The notes beneath the pieces are model-generated. The model saw nothing but the letters and a program-made list of their open reading frames with translations, had not been told where the DNA came from and made no database searches. A DNA stretch of 52,194 nt, taken from the NCBI GenBank assembly GCA_900552385.1, contig URZI01000013.1:1-52194 (forward strand). Reading direction: 5' to 3'. Below are positions 7,938 through 14,751 of this stretch, one piece after another. The position numbers and the translations under genes are program-made. Source of the DNA: an uncultured Collinsella sp. (GTDB lineage: Bacteria; Actinomycetota; Coriobacteriia; Coriobacteriales; Coriobacteriaceae). Position 1 is the first letter of the stretch. The number at the start of each line of letters is the position of its first letter.

Positions 7938-9224
7938 ATGTCGGTCGATATAGCCACGTATGTCCACGATCTTGCCGTTGCCGCCAAGGCAGCGTCGGCC
8001 TCGCTTGCCACGGCGAGCGATGAGCAGCGTCAGGAGGCCGTGCGCGCCATGGCCGCAGCACTGCGCAACGGTGTCGACTCCATCGTCGCCGCTAACGAGC
8101 TCGATATGTCCGCCGCGCGCGATGCGGGCACTTCGGCCGGTCTGCTCGACCGTCTGCTGCTGACGCCTGAGCGCGTCGAGGGCATGGCCGCCGGTTTGGA
8201 GAAGCTCGCCGAGCTGCCCGATCCCGTCGGCCGCGTGCTCGACCACCGCGTGCTTGCGAGCGGTGTGGACCTGACCCGCGTGAGCGTGCCGTTGGGCCTG
8301 GTCGCCATGGTCTACGAGGCGCGCCCCAACGTGACGGCCGACGCCGCAGGCATCTGCATCCGTACCGGCAACGCCTGCATTCTACGCGGCGGCTCGCTGG
8401 CCTATCACTCGTGTGCCATGATCGCCGAGCTGCTGGCCGATGCGCTCGAGGCCAAGGGCTTCCCGCGCGAGGCCGTGTCGATGATCGAGTCCACCGACCG
8501 CGAGGCCACCGGCGAGCTCATGAAGCTCCGCGGTATTGTCGACGTACTCATTCCGCGCGGAGGTGCAGGCCTGATCCAGCGCTGCGTGCGCGAGTCGCTT
8601 GTGCCGGTGATCGAGACGGGCACGGGCAACTGCCACATCTACGTGCATGAATCCGCCGACTTTGATAAGGCGCTCAACATTATCGTTAATGCCAAGACCC
8701 AGCGCGTAGGCGTGTGCAATGCCGCCGAGTCGCTGCTGGTCGACCGTGCTGTGGCCGATGCGTTTTTGCCCGCGGTCGTGACCGTGCTGCATGACCACGG
8801 CGTGCTCATTCACGGCGACGAGGCAACCTGCGCCGCATGCGCCGATGCCGGGCTTGTGGAGGGCGATGACTACGTCGCCGCGACTGAGGAGGACTGGGGT
8901 CGCGAGTACCTGGCGCTCGAGATGAGCGTGAAGGTCGTGGCAAACGAGGACGAGGCCATCGCACACATCAACCGCTACGGCACGATGCACTCCGAGGCCA
9001 TCGTTGCCGAGGATACGGATGCTTGCGAGCGCTTCCTCGATGCTGTCGATGCCTCGGCCGTGTACTCCAACGCCAGCACTCGCTTCACTGACGGCGGCGA
9101 GTTTGGCCTGGGTGCCGAGATCGGCATCTCGACCCAAAAACTCCACGCCCGTGGCCCCTTTGCCGCCGAGGCCCTCACCACCTACAAATACAAGCTCCGC
9201 GGCACCGGCCAGGTTCGCCCCTAA
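7938..9224 (+). CDS. proA: Glutamate-5-semialdehyde dehydrogenase
   Basis: Reduces gamma-glutamyl phosphate with NADPH to glutamate-5-semialdehyde, the second step of proline synthesis. The 428-residue protein is full length. It has the ProA signatures YEARPNVTADAA (126-137), an IPRGGAGLI loop near 205-213, ETGTGNCHIY (226-235) and the catalytic Cys260 in RVGVCNAAE. It starts at ATG 7938 behind AGGAGAAAGG and is divergent from the hydrolase gene, with 112 nt between the starts. The stop TAA at 9222-9224 is followed after one base by a 42-bp hairpin repeat and then by a separate terminator. Confidence 0.96.
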   Translation: MSVDIATYVHDLAVAAKAASASLATASDEQRQEAVRAMAAALRNGVDSIVAANELDMSAARDAGTSAGLLDRLLLTPERVEGMAAGLEKLAELPDPVGRVLDHRVLASGVDLTRVSVPLGLVAMVYEARPNVTADAAGICIRTGNACILRGGSLAYHSCAMIAELLADALEAKGFPREAVSMIESTDREATGELMKLRGIVDVLIPRGGAGLIQRCVRESLVPVIETGTGNCHIYVHESADFDKALNIIVNAKTQRVGVCNAAESLLVDRAVADAFLPAVVTVLHDHGVLIHGDEATCAACADAGLVEGDDYVAATEEDWGREYLALEMSVKVVANEDEAIAHINRYGTMHSEAIVAEDTDACERFLDAVDASAVYSNASTRFTDGGEFGLGAEIGISTQKLHARGPFAAEALTTYKYKLRGTGQVRP

Positions 9225-9225
9225 A

Positions 9226-9267
9226 CCTACCAAAAAGGGACAGGTTTATTTTGGCAGGTTTTATCTG
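9226..9267 (+). repeat. 42-bp hairpin repeat, type A, copy 1
   Basis: Starts one base after the proA stop codon. The arms are CCTACCAAAA and TTTTGGCAGG around the loop AGGGACAGGTTTA, followed by TTTTATCTG. It matches copies 2 and 3 except for one base (CCTACC for CCTGCC), which weakens one stem pair. It is a potential extra terminator ahead of the hairpin at 9275. Confidence 0.85.
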
Positions 9268-9274
9268 CGGTTTT

Positions 9275-9303
9275 GCCGGGCGACACGTTCGCCCGGCTTT
9301 TTT
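9275..9303 (+). terminator. proA terminator
   Basis: GCCGGGCG / CGCCCGGC stem with a short loop, followed by six or more T. It lies downstream of the type A repeat and is probably the original terminator of proA. Confidence 0.85.
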
Positions 9304-9395
9304 CTTCGTATACCTTTTCTGCCTTTCGGCATGAGCCACGGCGATATACGATGGTGACACCGTGTCCTAGCATCGACTCACCTGGAGGTATTGCC

Positions 9396-9995
9396 ATGTC
9401 CCAGACGCTTTCCGCCGGAATCACTCGCGATCGCGCGTTCGAACTGCTCAACGAGCACAACAAGGACCCGTTCCATATCACCCACGGCGAGACGGTCGAG
9501 GGCACCATGCGCTACTTTGCGCGCGAGTTCGACCCCGAGAACGAGGAGTTTTGGGGCATCGTCGGCCTGCTGCACGACTTGGATTGGGAGGAGCATGAGG
9601 ACGACCCCATGAACCACACCATTTATGCGGCCGAGATTCTGGAAGGCGAGGGTGCCTCTCCCGAGCTCATTCGCGCCATCCAGACGCACACGTCCGACTT
9701 CAACACCTCGCTGCCCAAGCCTGAGCTACAGATGGAAAAGATCCTGTTCGCCTGCGACGAGCTCACCGGCCTGATCGGTGCTGCCGTCATCATGCGCCCG
9801 AGCAAAAGCGTCATGGACTTTACGACCAAGTCGCTCAAAAAGAAATTCAAGGACAAGCGCTTTGCCGCTGGCTGCTCGCGCGACGTGATTTCGCAGGGTG
9901 CCGAGATGTTGGGCTGGGAGCTCCCCGAGCTCTTCGACCGCACCATCGCGGCCATGCAGTCCTTCGCCCCCGACCGCGATACCTTCCAGGCCTAA
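9396..9995 (+). CDS. HD-domain hydrolase
   Basis: A 199-residue HD-superfamily protein resembling the uncharacterised HD hydrolases of COG2316. The metal-binding set is visible as H30, H60-D61 (GLLHDLDWEE) and D121 (FACDELTG). The superfamily hydrolyses phosphoesters such as nucleotides, but the substrate here is unknown. The start ATG 9396 has a good GGAGG 8 nt upstream. Earlier in-frame codons would cross the proA terminator. The gene has its own leader and probably its own promoter. Its TAA stop is followed immediately by type A repeat copy 2 and then a strong terminator. Confidence 0.8.
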   Translation: MSQTLSAGITRDRAFELLNEHNKDPFHITHGETVEGTMRYFAREFDPENEEFWGIVGLLHDLDWEEHEDDPMNHTIYAAEILEGEGASPELIRAIQTHTSDFNTSLPKPELQMEKILFACDELTGLIGAAVIMRPSKSVMDFTTKSLKKKFKDKRFAAGCSRDVISQGAEMLGWELPELFDRTIAAMQSFAPDRDTFQA

Positions 9996-10037
9996 CCTGC
10001 CAAAAAGGGACAGGTTTATTTTGGCAGGTTTTATCTG
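9996..10037 (+). repeat. 42-bp hairpin repeat, type A, copy 2
   Basis: Begins at the base after the TAA stop of the HD gene. The arms CCTGCCAAAA and TTTTGGCAGG are perfect, and the AA of the stop codon extends the stem to 12 bp with the TT after GGCAGG. It lies on the 5' side of copy 3 in opposite orientation, with the RAYT gene between them. Confidence 0.9.
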
Positions 10038-10039
10038 GG

Positions 10040-10080
10040 AAAACGCTTCCGTTGGACGTTATTCAGCGGAAGCGTTTTCT
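10040..10080. terminator. Bidirectional terminator after the HD gene
   Basis: Twelve-bp stem AAAACGCTTCCG / CGGAAGCGTTTT with a 15-nt loop and T runs on both strands. It can stop the HD gene from the left and the RAYT gene from the right. Confidence 0.88.
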
Positions 10081-10165
10081 GTTTGACATGGTGACACTGG
10101 CGAATGGTGGCGCCTCGCGGCGGGCAGCCATGCTTTGCCGTATCCGTAATTCGGCAAACGCGACG

Positions 10166-10924
10166 CTAGGCCGCGTTCTTGATAATCCATATTCCTAGTC
10201 CGGTCAGCAGCTGAACCTGCTTAATTGTCAACCCTTCTTTTCGAAGCGCTAGTATTGCCTCATTGCGAAGTGCTTTGGAGACGGATTTGAGTTCCGTGGG
10301 CGTACATCCTGCGACACTCTGCACGATTGCCGTGCCAAATTCGCTTAGATCCTCCTCGCGTACCTTGGCCGTTGCGCTGGGCCTATAGGGGAGCGACGGC
10401 GTGCTTTCCATGAATCGAAGGTATGAGTATGGTGTCGGGAATAAAGCGTCGATAACGTTGCCGTTAACATGCGGCCGAAACCTTTCACCCATTAGGTATT
10501 CGCGATGACTGCTCCATGGATACTCGTTGTATGCCGACAGTCCCGCCTTTTGAGGATTCAAATGAATGTATCGGATTGCCTCGAGTAAGTATTCTTCCGA
10601 CTTAATGGGCGAATCCCAAAACCGCTCTTGAAACACGTGGCCGATGTGCCCGGTTCGCGCGTTGTACCTTCCTGCAAATGCCACGGCTATCGCATGCATC
10701 GCTTCGCTCTTGCGGTCGTCCAGATCGTTGATGAGCAGATGAATGTGGTTTCCCATAAGGCACCAAGCGATAAGCTCAATATTGTGTTTGGGAAGGATTG
10801 CGTCGAGGATTTGAAGCAAGGCAATTCTGTCTTCGTCACCGTCAAACAACAATTGTCCTCCGTTTCCACGCAACGTGACGTGGAAATAACCAGTCGGTGA
10901 CTTTGAACGAGGTTTTCTCGGCAT
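10166..10924 (-). CDS. REP-associated tyrosine transposase (RAYT), copy 1
   Basis: Y1 transposase of the IS200-like/RAYT group, 252 residues, with the opening GYFHVTLRGNG. The HUH metal motif is H60-I-H62 (MGNHIHLLI), with a candidate catalytic Tyr87 in GRYNARTGHIGHVFQERF. A C-terminal helix-turn-helix (TIKQVQLLTGLG) is present. RAYTs are single-copy domesticated transposases that mobilise small palindromic REP sequences. Here two inverted copies of the type A repeat flank the gene at 9996 and 11239. The ATG at 10924 has AAGGAGGGGCC upstream, and the longer reading frame to 11140 is not needed. GC content and codon use are lower in GC than the neighbours, consistent with transfer. Confidence 0.88.
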   Translation of the reverse strand: MPRKPRSKSPTGYFHVTLRGNGGQLLFDGDEDRIALLQILDAILPKHNIELIAWCLMGNHIHLLINDLDDRKSEAMHAIAVAFAGRYNARTGHIGHVFQERFWDSPIKSEEYLLEAIRYIHLNPQKAGLSAYNEYPWSSHREYLMGERFRPHVNGNVIDALFPTPYSYLRFMESTPSLPYRPSATAKVREEDLSEFGTAIVQSVAGCTPTELKSVSKALRNEAILALRKEGLTIKQVQLLTGLGIWIIKNAA

Positions 10925-11167
10925 GGCCCCTCCTTGAGCTTGGATGGGCTGAAGATACCGCATCCGGAGGCTTTGGTTGTCGAGATTCAGTTCACCGACT
11001 ATAGCTGCTACCTGCCGAAATGTTATTGCGTTTTCAAATTGATGCTTTTTAATGGTAATTGAGCAAGGCAAGCGCGCCTGCCGTGGATGCAGGCGCTCGT
11101 TACGTCGAGCCGGATGGTTCTCGTGTGAAAGACGTCGCAAATTGGCATCAAACTAATCTGCGGCGAT

Positions 11168-11209
11168 CAAAAATGGCCGGGCGCTCACAAGCAAAACGGA
11201 GCACCCGGC
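11168..11209 (-). terminator. carD terminator
   Basis: On the minus strand GCCGGGTGCTC pairs with GAGCGCCCGGC (11 bp, one G-U) and is followed by CATTTTTG. It lies beyond type A repeat copy 3, so the repeat sits between the carD stop and its native terminator. Confidence 0.8.
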
Positions 11210-11238
11210 AATTTACTAATTGTTCATTGACGTTTGGC

Positions 11239-11280
11239 CAGATAAAACCTGCCAAAATAAACCTGTCCCTTTTTGGCAGG
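11239..11280 (-). repeat. 42-bp hairpin repeat, type A, copy 3
   Basis: Identical in sequence to copy 2 but on the minus strand. It begins at the base after the TAA stop (11281-11283) of carD. Together with copy 2 it brackets the RAYT gene in inverted orientation. Confidence 0.9.
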
Positions 11281-11766
11281 TTAGTTGAGGGCGGCTTGGG
11301 CTAGGCGGGCTTCGGCGTCCTCCTCGGTGACGCCCAAGGCCACAGCGAACTCCTCGATTGAGCGGCGCTTGGCTTCCTTGAGTACACGCATGTAGTAAGA
11401 GCTGGGCTTTTTATCTGCTTCCTCGGCCTGGCGAATACGGTGCATCATGGTTTTTGCCACGCGGACCGTCTCGGGCGCACCCAGCTTGAGCTGCTGTTTA
11501 AAATGCGTCTCCTCGAGCGAGCTGTTGCGCTCGGTAAAGGTGTCGCACTCCAGCTCGTCGTAGTGGCTCAGCAGGTGCTCTGCATCTTGCTGGGAGATGG
11601 CGGCGTGCAAACGATCGGCCTGCGCCACGGGGTACATGAGGATCGTCTGCGCATGTCCCTGTTTGGTCTCGAGCAACAGCATGGGCTGCGGCGTGTCGTC
11701 CCTAAAACCGACGACGGTGCAGACTCCCTGACCCGGATGAATGACGTGTTGACCGATTGAGAACAT
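11281..11766 (-). CDS. carD: CarD family transcriptional regulator
   Basis: CarD/CdnL-type RNA polymerase-binding protein of 161 residues. It has the N-terminal RNA-polymerase interaction domain (MFSIGQHVIHPGQGVCTV, 1-60) and an alpha-helical C-terminal domain (70-161) with the basic patch RVLKEAKRRS. In actinobacteria and firmicutes such proteins bind the RNAP beta lobe and stabilise open complexes at promoters, rRNA promoters among them. The start ATG 11766 has TTGGAGG upstream. The long leader that separates it from divergent argS contains two TGCAT-rich palindromes (11893-11910 and 11983-11992). The stop codon touches a type A repeat. Confidence 0.9.
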   Translation of the reverse strand: MFSIGQHVIHPGQGVCTVVGFRDDTPQPMLLLETKQGHAQTILMYPVAQADRLHAAISQQDAEHLLSHYDELECDTFTERNSSLEETHFKQQLKLGAPETVRVAKTMMHRIRQAEEADKKPSSYYMRVLKEAKRRSIEEFAVALGVTEEDAEARLAQAALN

Positions 11767-12108
11767 GCTACCTCCAACTTATACGAATTTACGTATGTTA
11801 AGAATACCACGCTGACGTGCGCAAACCATCTCTTTAAGCAGGAAAAGCACACAACTCCGATAGGTAAGAGTATTCGATACTCTGAACGGCTTATGCACAT
11901 GTATATGCATTTTCAGCGGGTGCACAATCAGCAGGCAAACCGCCGTCTTTGAGCTGCCTCACGCGAACTGTAGTCAATTTTGTGCATATGCAATATCGAT
12001 TGACTTTACCTTGCGACAGTAGCTATCGCTTGTGATAGAGTGCTACAAACTCTGGCTTTTGCCCTACGAGTGACCAAGAGCTCGGGGGCTTTAACACAAG
12101 GAGGATCT
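11767..12108. other. Divergent carD-argS intergenic region
   Basis: AT-richer spacer holding the promoters of two divergent genes. Palindromes seen are ATGCA-N8-TGCAT (11893-11910) and the perfect TGCATATGCA (11983-11992). Toward argS, TTGCGA (12011-12016) with GATAGA (12034-12039, preceded by TG) at 17-nt spacing is a possible promoter, and so is TTGACT at 12000-12005. I see no T-box or other riboswitch signature in the argS leader. Confidence 0.5.
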
Positions 12109-13962
12109 ATGCCCGAGAAGATTGAAGAGCTGGTACGCGCTGCGCTTGCTGCGGCCCAGGAGGCCGGCGACCTTTCCGCATTTGAACTTGACGATTGCGC
12201 CATCGAGCGACCGGCTGACACTTCTCATGGCGAGTGGACCTCTACCATGGCCCTGAAGTCCGCCAAGCTGGCCCACTGCGCCCCGCGCAAGATCTCCGAG
12301 GCCGTCGTTGCCCATATGCCCGAGGACCCCGCAATCGAGAAGGTCGAGATCGCCGGTCCTGGCTTCATCAACTTCTACCTCTCCGTTGCCGTCAAGAACG
12401 CCATCTTCGGCGAGGCCCGCGAGAAGGGTATGGACTTCGCTAAGTCCAACGTCGGTGGCGGCCTGAAGACCCAGGTCGAGTTCGTCTCCGCAAACCCCGT
12501 CGGCCCCATGCACATCGGCCATGGCCGCTGGGCCGCTCTGGGCGACTCCCTCTGCCGCGTCATGGACCACGCCGGTTACGATATCCAGCGTGAGTTCTAC
12601 ATCAACGACCACGGCTCTCAGATGAACACCTTCGGCAACTCCATTAGCACGCGCTATATGCAGCTTGCCGACATTATCGCCAAGCAGGGTGTGGATATCG
12701 ACGAGGCTCACAAGCTGCTGATCGCCGACCGTGACGCCTTCGTTGCCGATGAGAACGACGAGCATCCCGAGACCCATCCGTACCAGGACAACTTTGCCGA
12801 GACCCTGGGCAAGGACTCCTACGGCGGCGACTACATCATCGATGAGGCTGCCGAGTTCTGGCGCACCGACGGCGACAAGTGGGTCGAGGCCGATCCGCAG
12901 GAGCGCATGGAGAGCTTCCGCGAGCGCGGCTATGTGAAGATGGTCGACAACATGCGCAACCTCTGCCACGCCGTCAATTGCGACTTCGACCGCTGGTACT
13001 CCGAGCGCTCGCTGTACGTGAAGGACACTGAGGGCGAGACCGCCGGCACCTCCGCCGTCGACCGCGCTTTTGAGAAGCTCGACAAGATGGGCTACCTCTA
13101 CACCAAGGACGGCGCTCTGTGGTTCCGTTCCACCGATCTGGGCGACGACAAGGACCGCGTGCTGATCAAGTCCGACGGTGAGTACACCTACTTCGCCTCC
13201 GACGTTGCCTATCACTGGGATAAGTTCCAGCGCGTCGACCACGTCATCGACATCTGGGGCGCCGACCACCACGGCTACATCGAGCGCGTCCGCTGCGTCT
13301 GCGATGCCTTGGGTTACCCCGGCAAGTTTGAGGTTCTGCTGGGCCAGCTCGTCAACCTGCTGCGCAACGGCAAGCCCGTCCGTATGTCCAAGCGCAAGGG
13401 CACCATGGTGACCTTGCAGGAGCTCGTCGACGAGGTCGGCTCCGATGCCGCCCGCTACACGCTCATCTCCAAGAGCTCCAACCAGATGGTCGACTTCGAT
13501 ATTGAGGCCGTTAAGAAGCGCGACAACTCCAACCCGGTGTACTACGTGCAGTACGCTCACGCCCGCGTGTGCTCCATCCTGCGCCGTGCCGCTGACGTTA
13601 CGCCTGAGCAGGCTGACGAGATGGGCATGAAGGCCGTCGCCGCCAAGGCCATCGGTGAGAACGTCGATTACTCGCTGCTGACCGACCCGACCGAGCTCGC
13701 TCTTTCGCGTAAGCTCAACGAGCTCACCGACCTCATCGCCAGCTGCGCTCGCGACCGTGCCCCGTTCCGTCTGACGCACTTTGCCGAGGAGCTCGCCGGC
13801 GACTTCCACAGCTTCTACGCTGCCTGCCAGGTTCTGCCGAGCGAGGGCCGTCCCGTCGACCCCGAGCTTTCGCGCGCCCGTCTGGCCGCTTGCGACGCCG
13901 TCCGCGTGACGCTCGCCCTGGTGCTCACCCTCGTTGGTGTCTCCGCTCCCGAGCAGATGTAA
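12109..13962 (+). CDS. argS: Arginyl-tRNA synthetase
   Basis: Class I aminoacyl-tRNA synthetase charging tRNA-Arg, 617 residues, a normal full length. An N-terminal additional domain (1-110) is followed by the catalytic domain with MHIGHGRW (HIGH motif, about 134) and RMSKRKGT (KMSKS equivalent, about 425). The C-terminal anticodon-binding domain starts near 480 (YVQYAHARVCSILRR). The ATG at 12109 has a strong AAGGAGG at 8 nt. It is transcribed away from carD and closed by a terminator at 14008. Confidence 0.97.
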   Translation: MPEKIEELVRAALAAAQEAGDLSAFELDDCAIERPADTSHGEWTSTMALKSAKLAHCAPRKISEAVVAHMPEDPAIEKVEIAGPGFINFYLSVAVKNAIFGEAREKGMDFAKSNVGGGLKTQVEFVSANPVGPMHIGHGRWAALGDSLCRVMDHAGYDIQREFYINDHGSQMNTFGNSISTRYMQLADIIAKQGVDIDEAHKLLIADRDAFVADENDEHPETHPYQDNFAETLGKDSYGGDYIIDEAAEFWRTDGDKWVEADPQERMESFRERGYVKMVDNMRNLCHAVNCDFDRWYSERSLYVKDTEGETAGTSAVDRAFEKLDKMGYLYTKDGALWFRSTDLGDDKDRVLIKSDGEYTYFASDVAYHWDKFQRVDHVIDIWGADHHGYIERVRCVCDALGYPGKFEVLLGQLVNLLRNGKPVRMSKRKGTMVTLQELVDEVGSDAARYTLISKSSNQMVDFDIEAVKKRDNSNPVYYVQYAHARVCSILRRAADVTPEQADEMGMKAVAAKAIGENVDYSLLTDPTELALSRKLNELTDLIASCARDRAPFRLTHFAEELAGDFHSFYAACQVLPSEGRPVDPELSRARLAACDAVRVTLALVLTLVGVSAPEQM

Positions 13963-14007
13963 TCTACGGGTCGTTTGACCGCGCAGGCTTGGTTTAACTG
14001 AGTCTTG

Positions 14008-14046
14008 AAAGTCCGATCTCCTATGCGGAGGTCGGACTTTTTTGTT
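14008..14046 (+). terminator. argS terminator
   Basis: Stem AAGTCCGA...TCGGACTT extended by CTCC/GGAG around a small loop, followed by at least six T. Confidence 0.88.
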
Positions 14047-14088
14047 TGGCGAGACGATTTGGTTTGCTGGAAAATGCTACCAAATCGC

Positions 14089-14236
14089 AACTATACCGGT
14101 TTACGGGGCTGAATCGTCAACTGGCGACCATGGCGCTAATAGCGAAATTAAAACTGCAGGTAGACGGCTTATTATTTCTTGAAAATGCAGGGTATGGTTG
14201 GCTTGCATCATTCTGGCCCCGTAATCCGGCGTAGTT
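14089..14236. repeat. MITE-like inverted-repeat element, copy 1 (148 bp)
   Basis: Non-coding element. Its ends are imperfect inverted repeats: about 18 of 21 bases match between AACTATACCGG...ACGGGGC on the left and the complement of the right end. The core contains ATTAAAACTGCAGGTAGA and GGGTATGGTTGG, which recur with small changes in the second element at 14310-14470. A separate 9-bp hairpin (CGATTTGGT/ACCAAATCG, 14055-14087) lies just before it. No open reading frame is supported. Confidence 0.6.
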
Positions 14237-14245
14237 TTGTAAATT

Positions 14246-14279
14246 GTCCCTTGGGGACGGAGGAAAACGGATCATTTTT
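14246..14279 (+). repeat. Hairpin repeat, type B, copy 2 (left arm decayed)
   Basis: CCCTTGGGGACGGAGGAAAA followed by CGGATCATTTTT, identical to the right two-thirds of the copy at pncB. The left arm has become AAATTGTCCC and no longer pairs fully. It sits between the two MITE-like elements, so three repeats are stacked in about 400 bp. Confidence 0.75.
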
Positions 14280-14309
14280 GTCTCGCGGAGGGGTGGCGGG
14301 ATACCGTCC

Positions 14310-14470
14310 GCCACGAATTGGGCTCATCTCCTACGTTTGGACGCATATCCCGAACCATGCCGAAAAGTGCGATATTAAAACCGCAGGTAGCAGACTCGTT
14401 GTTTTTGAAAAAAACAAGGGTATGGTCAGGGGCTCGGGTGCAAACGTAGTAGATGGGCGCGATTCGTGGC
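14310..14470. repeat. MITE-like inverted-repeat element, copy 2 (161 bp)
   Basis: Non-coding element with 30-bp terminal inverted repeats, 26 of 30 positions matching. The arms begin GCCACGAAT and end CTACGTTTG on the inner side. The core has ATTAAAACCGCAGGTAGC and GGGTATGGTCAGG, homologous to the core of the 148-bp copy. No target duplication is evident. Whether it moves by itself, by a transposase in trans, or is an RNA-encoding palindrome cannot be told from one genome. Confidence 0.65.
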
Positions 14471-14579
14471 GCGGCTATTCCGGGTGCCACGGCTTCACTC
14501 CTCTGGCGCGACATTTCAAGGCGCTTTTGAGGAGGAGTGTCCCTGATGACTGGGCGTTTAAGAACGTCCAATGACTAAG

Positions 14580-14607
14580 TTGCAGGTGGTTGCGGTTGTG
14601 TTACACT
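14580..14607 (+). promoter_or_regulatory. rho promoter
   Basis: TTGCAG (14580-14585), 16-nt spacer, TACACT (14602-14607). It implies a 5' untranslated region of roughly 135-140 nt before the GTG start of rho. The leader has a TCCGTC/GACGGA hairpin (14653-14671). Confidence 0.5.
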
Positions 14608-14751
14608 AACGCTGCGTATATGACGCAATCATCTCGATACAGATCAATGATGTCCGTCGGTATTTGACGGAGCTAGACTGTTTAGCCGCCCTGAAGGTTT
14701 ATGCAGGGAGCATGTGATCACAGGGCTTGAAAAGAAAGTTGAGCAAACACT

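Noticed and set aside
11900..12108. T-box or other riboswitch in the argS leader
   Set aside because: No T-box sequence, specifier loop or antiterminator pair could be found. The argS start lies close to the likely promoter.
12091..13809. Antisense reading frame of 572 codons opposite argS
   Set aside because: Low-complexity translation (Val/Leu/Gly/Asp) complementary to a confident synthetase gene.
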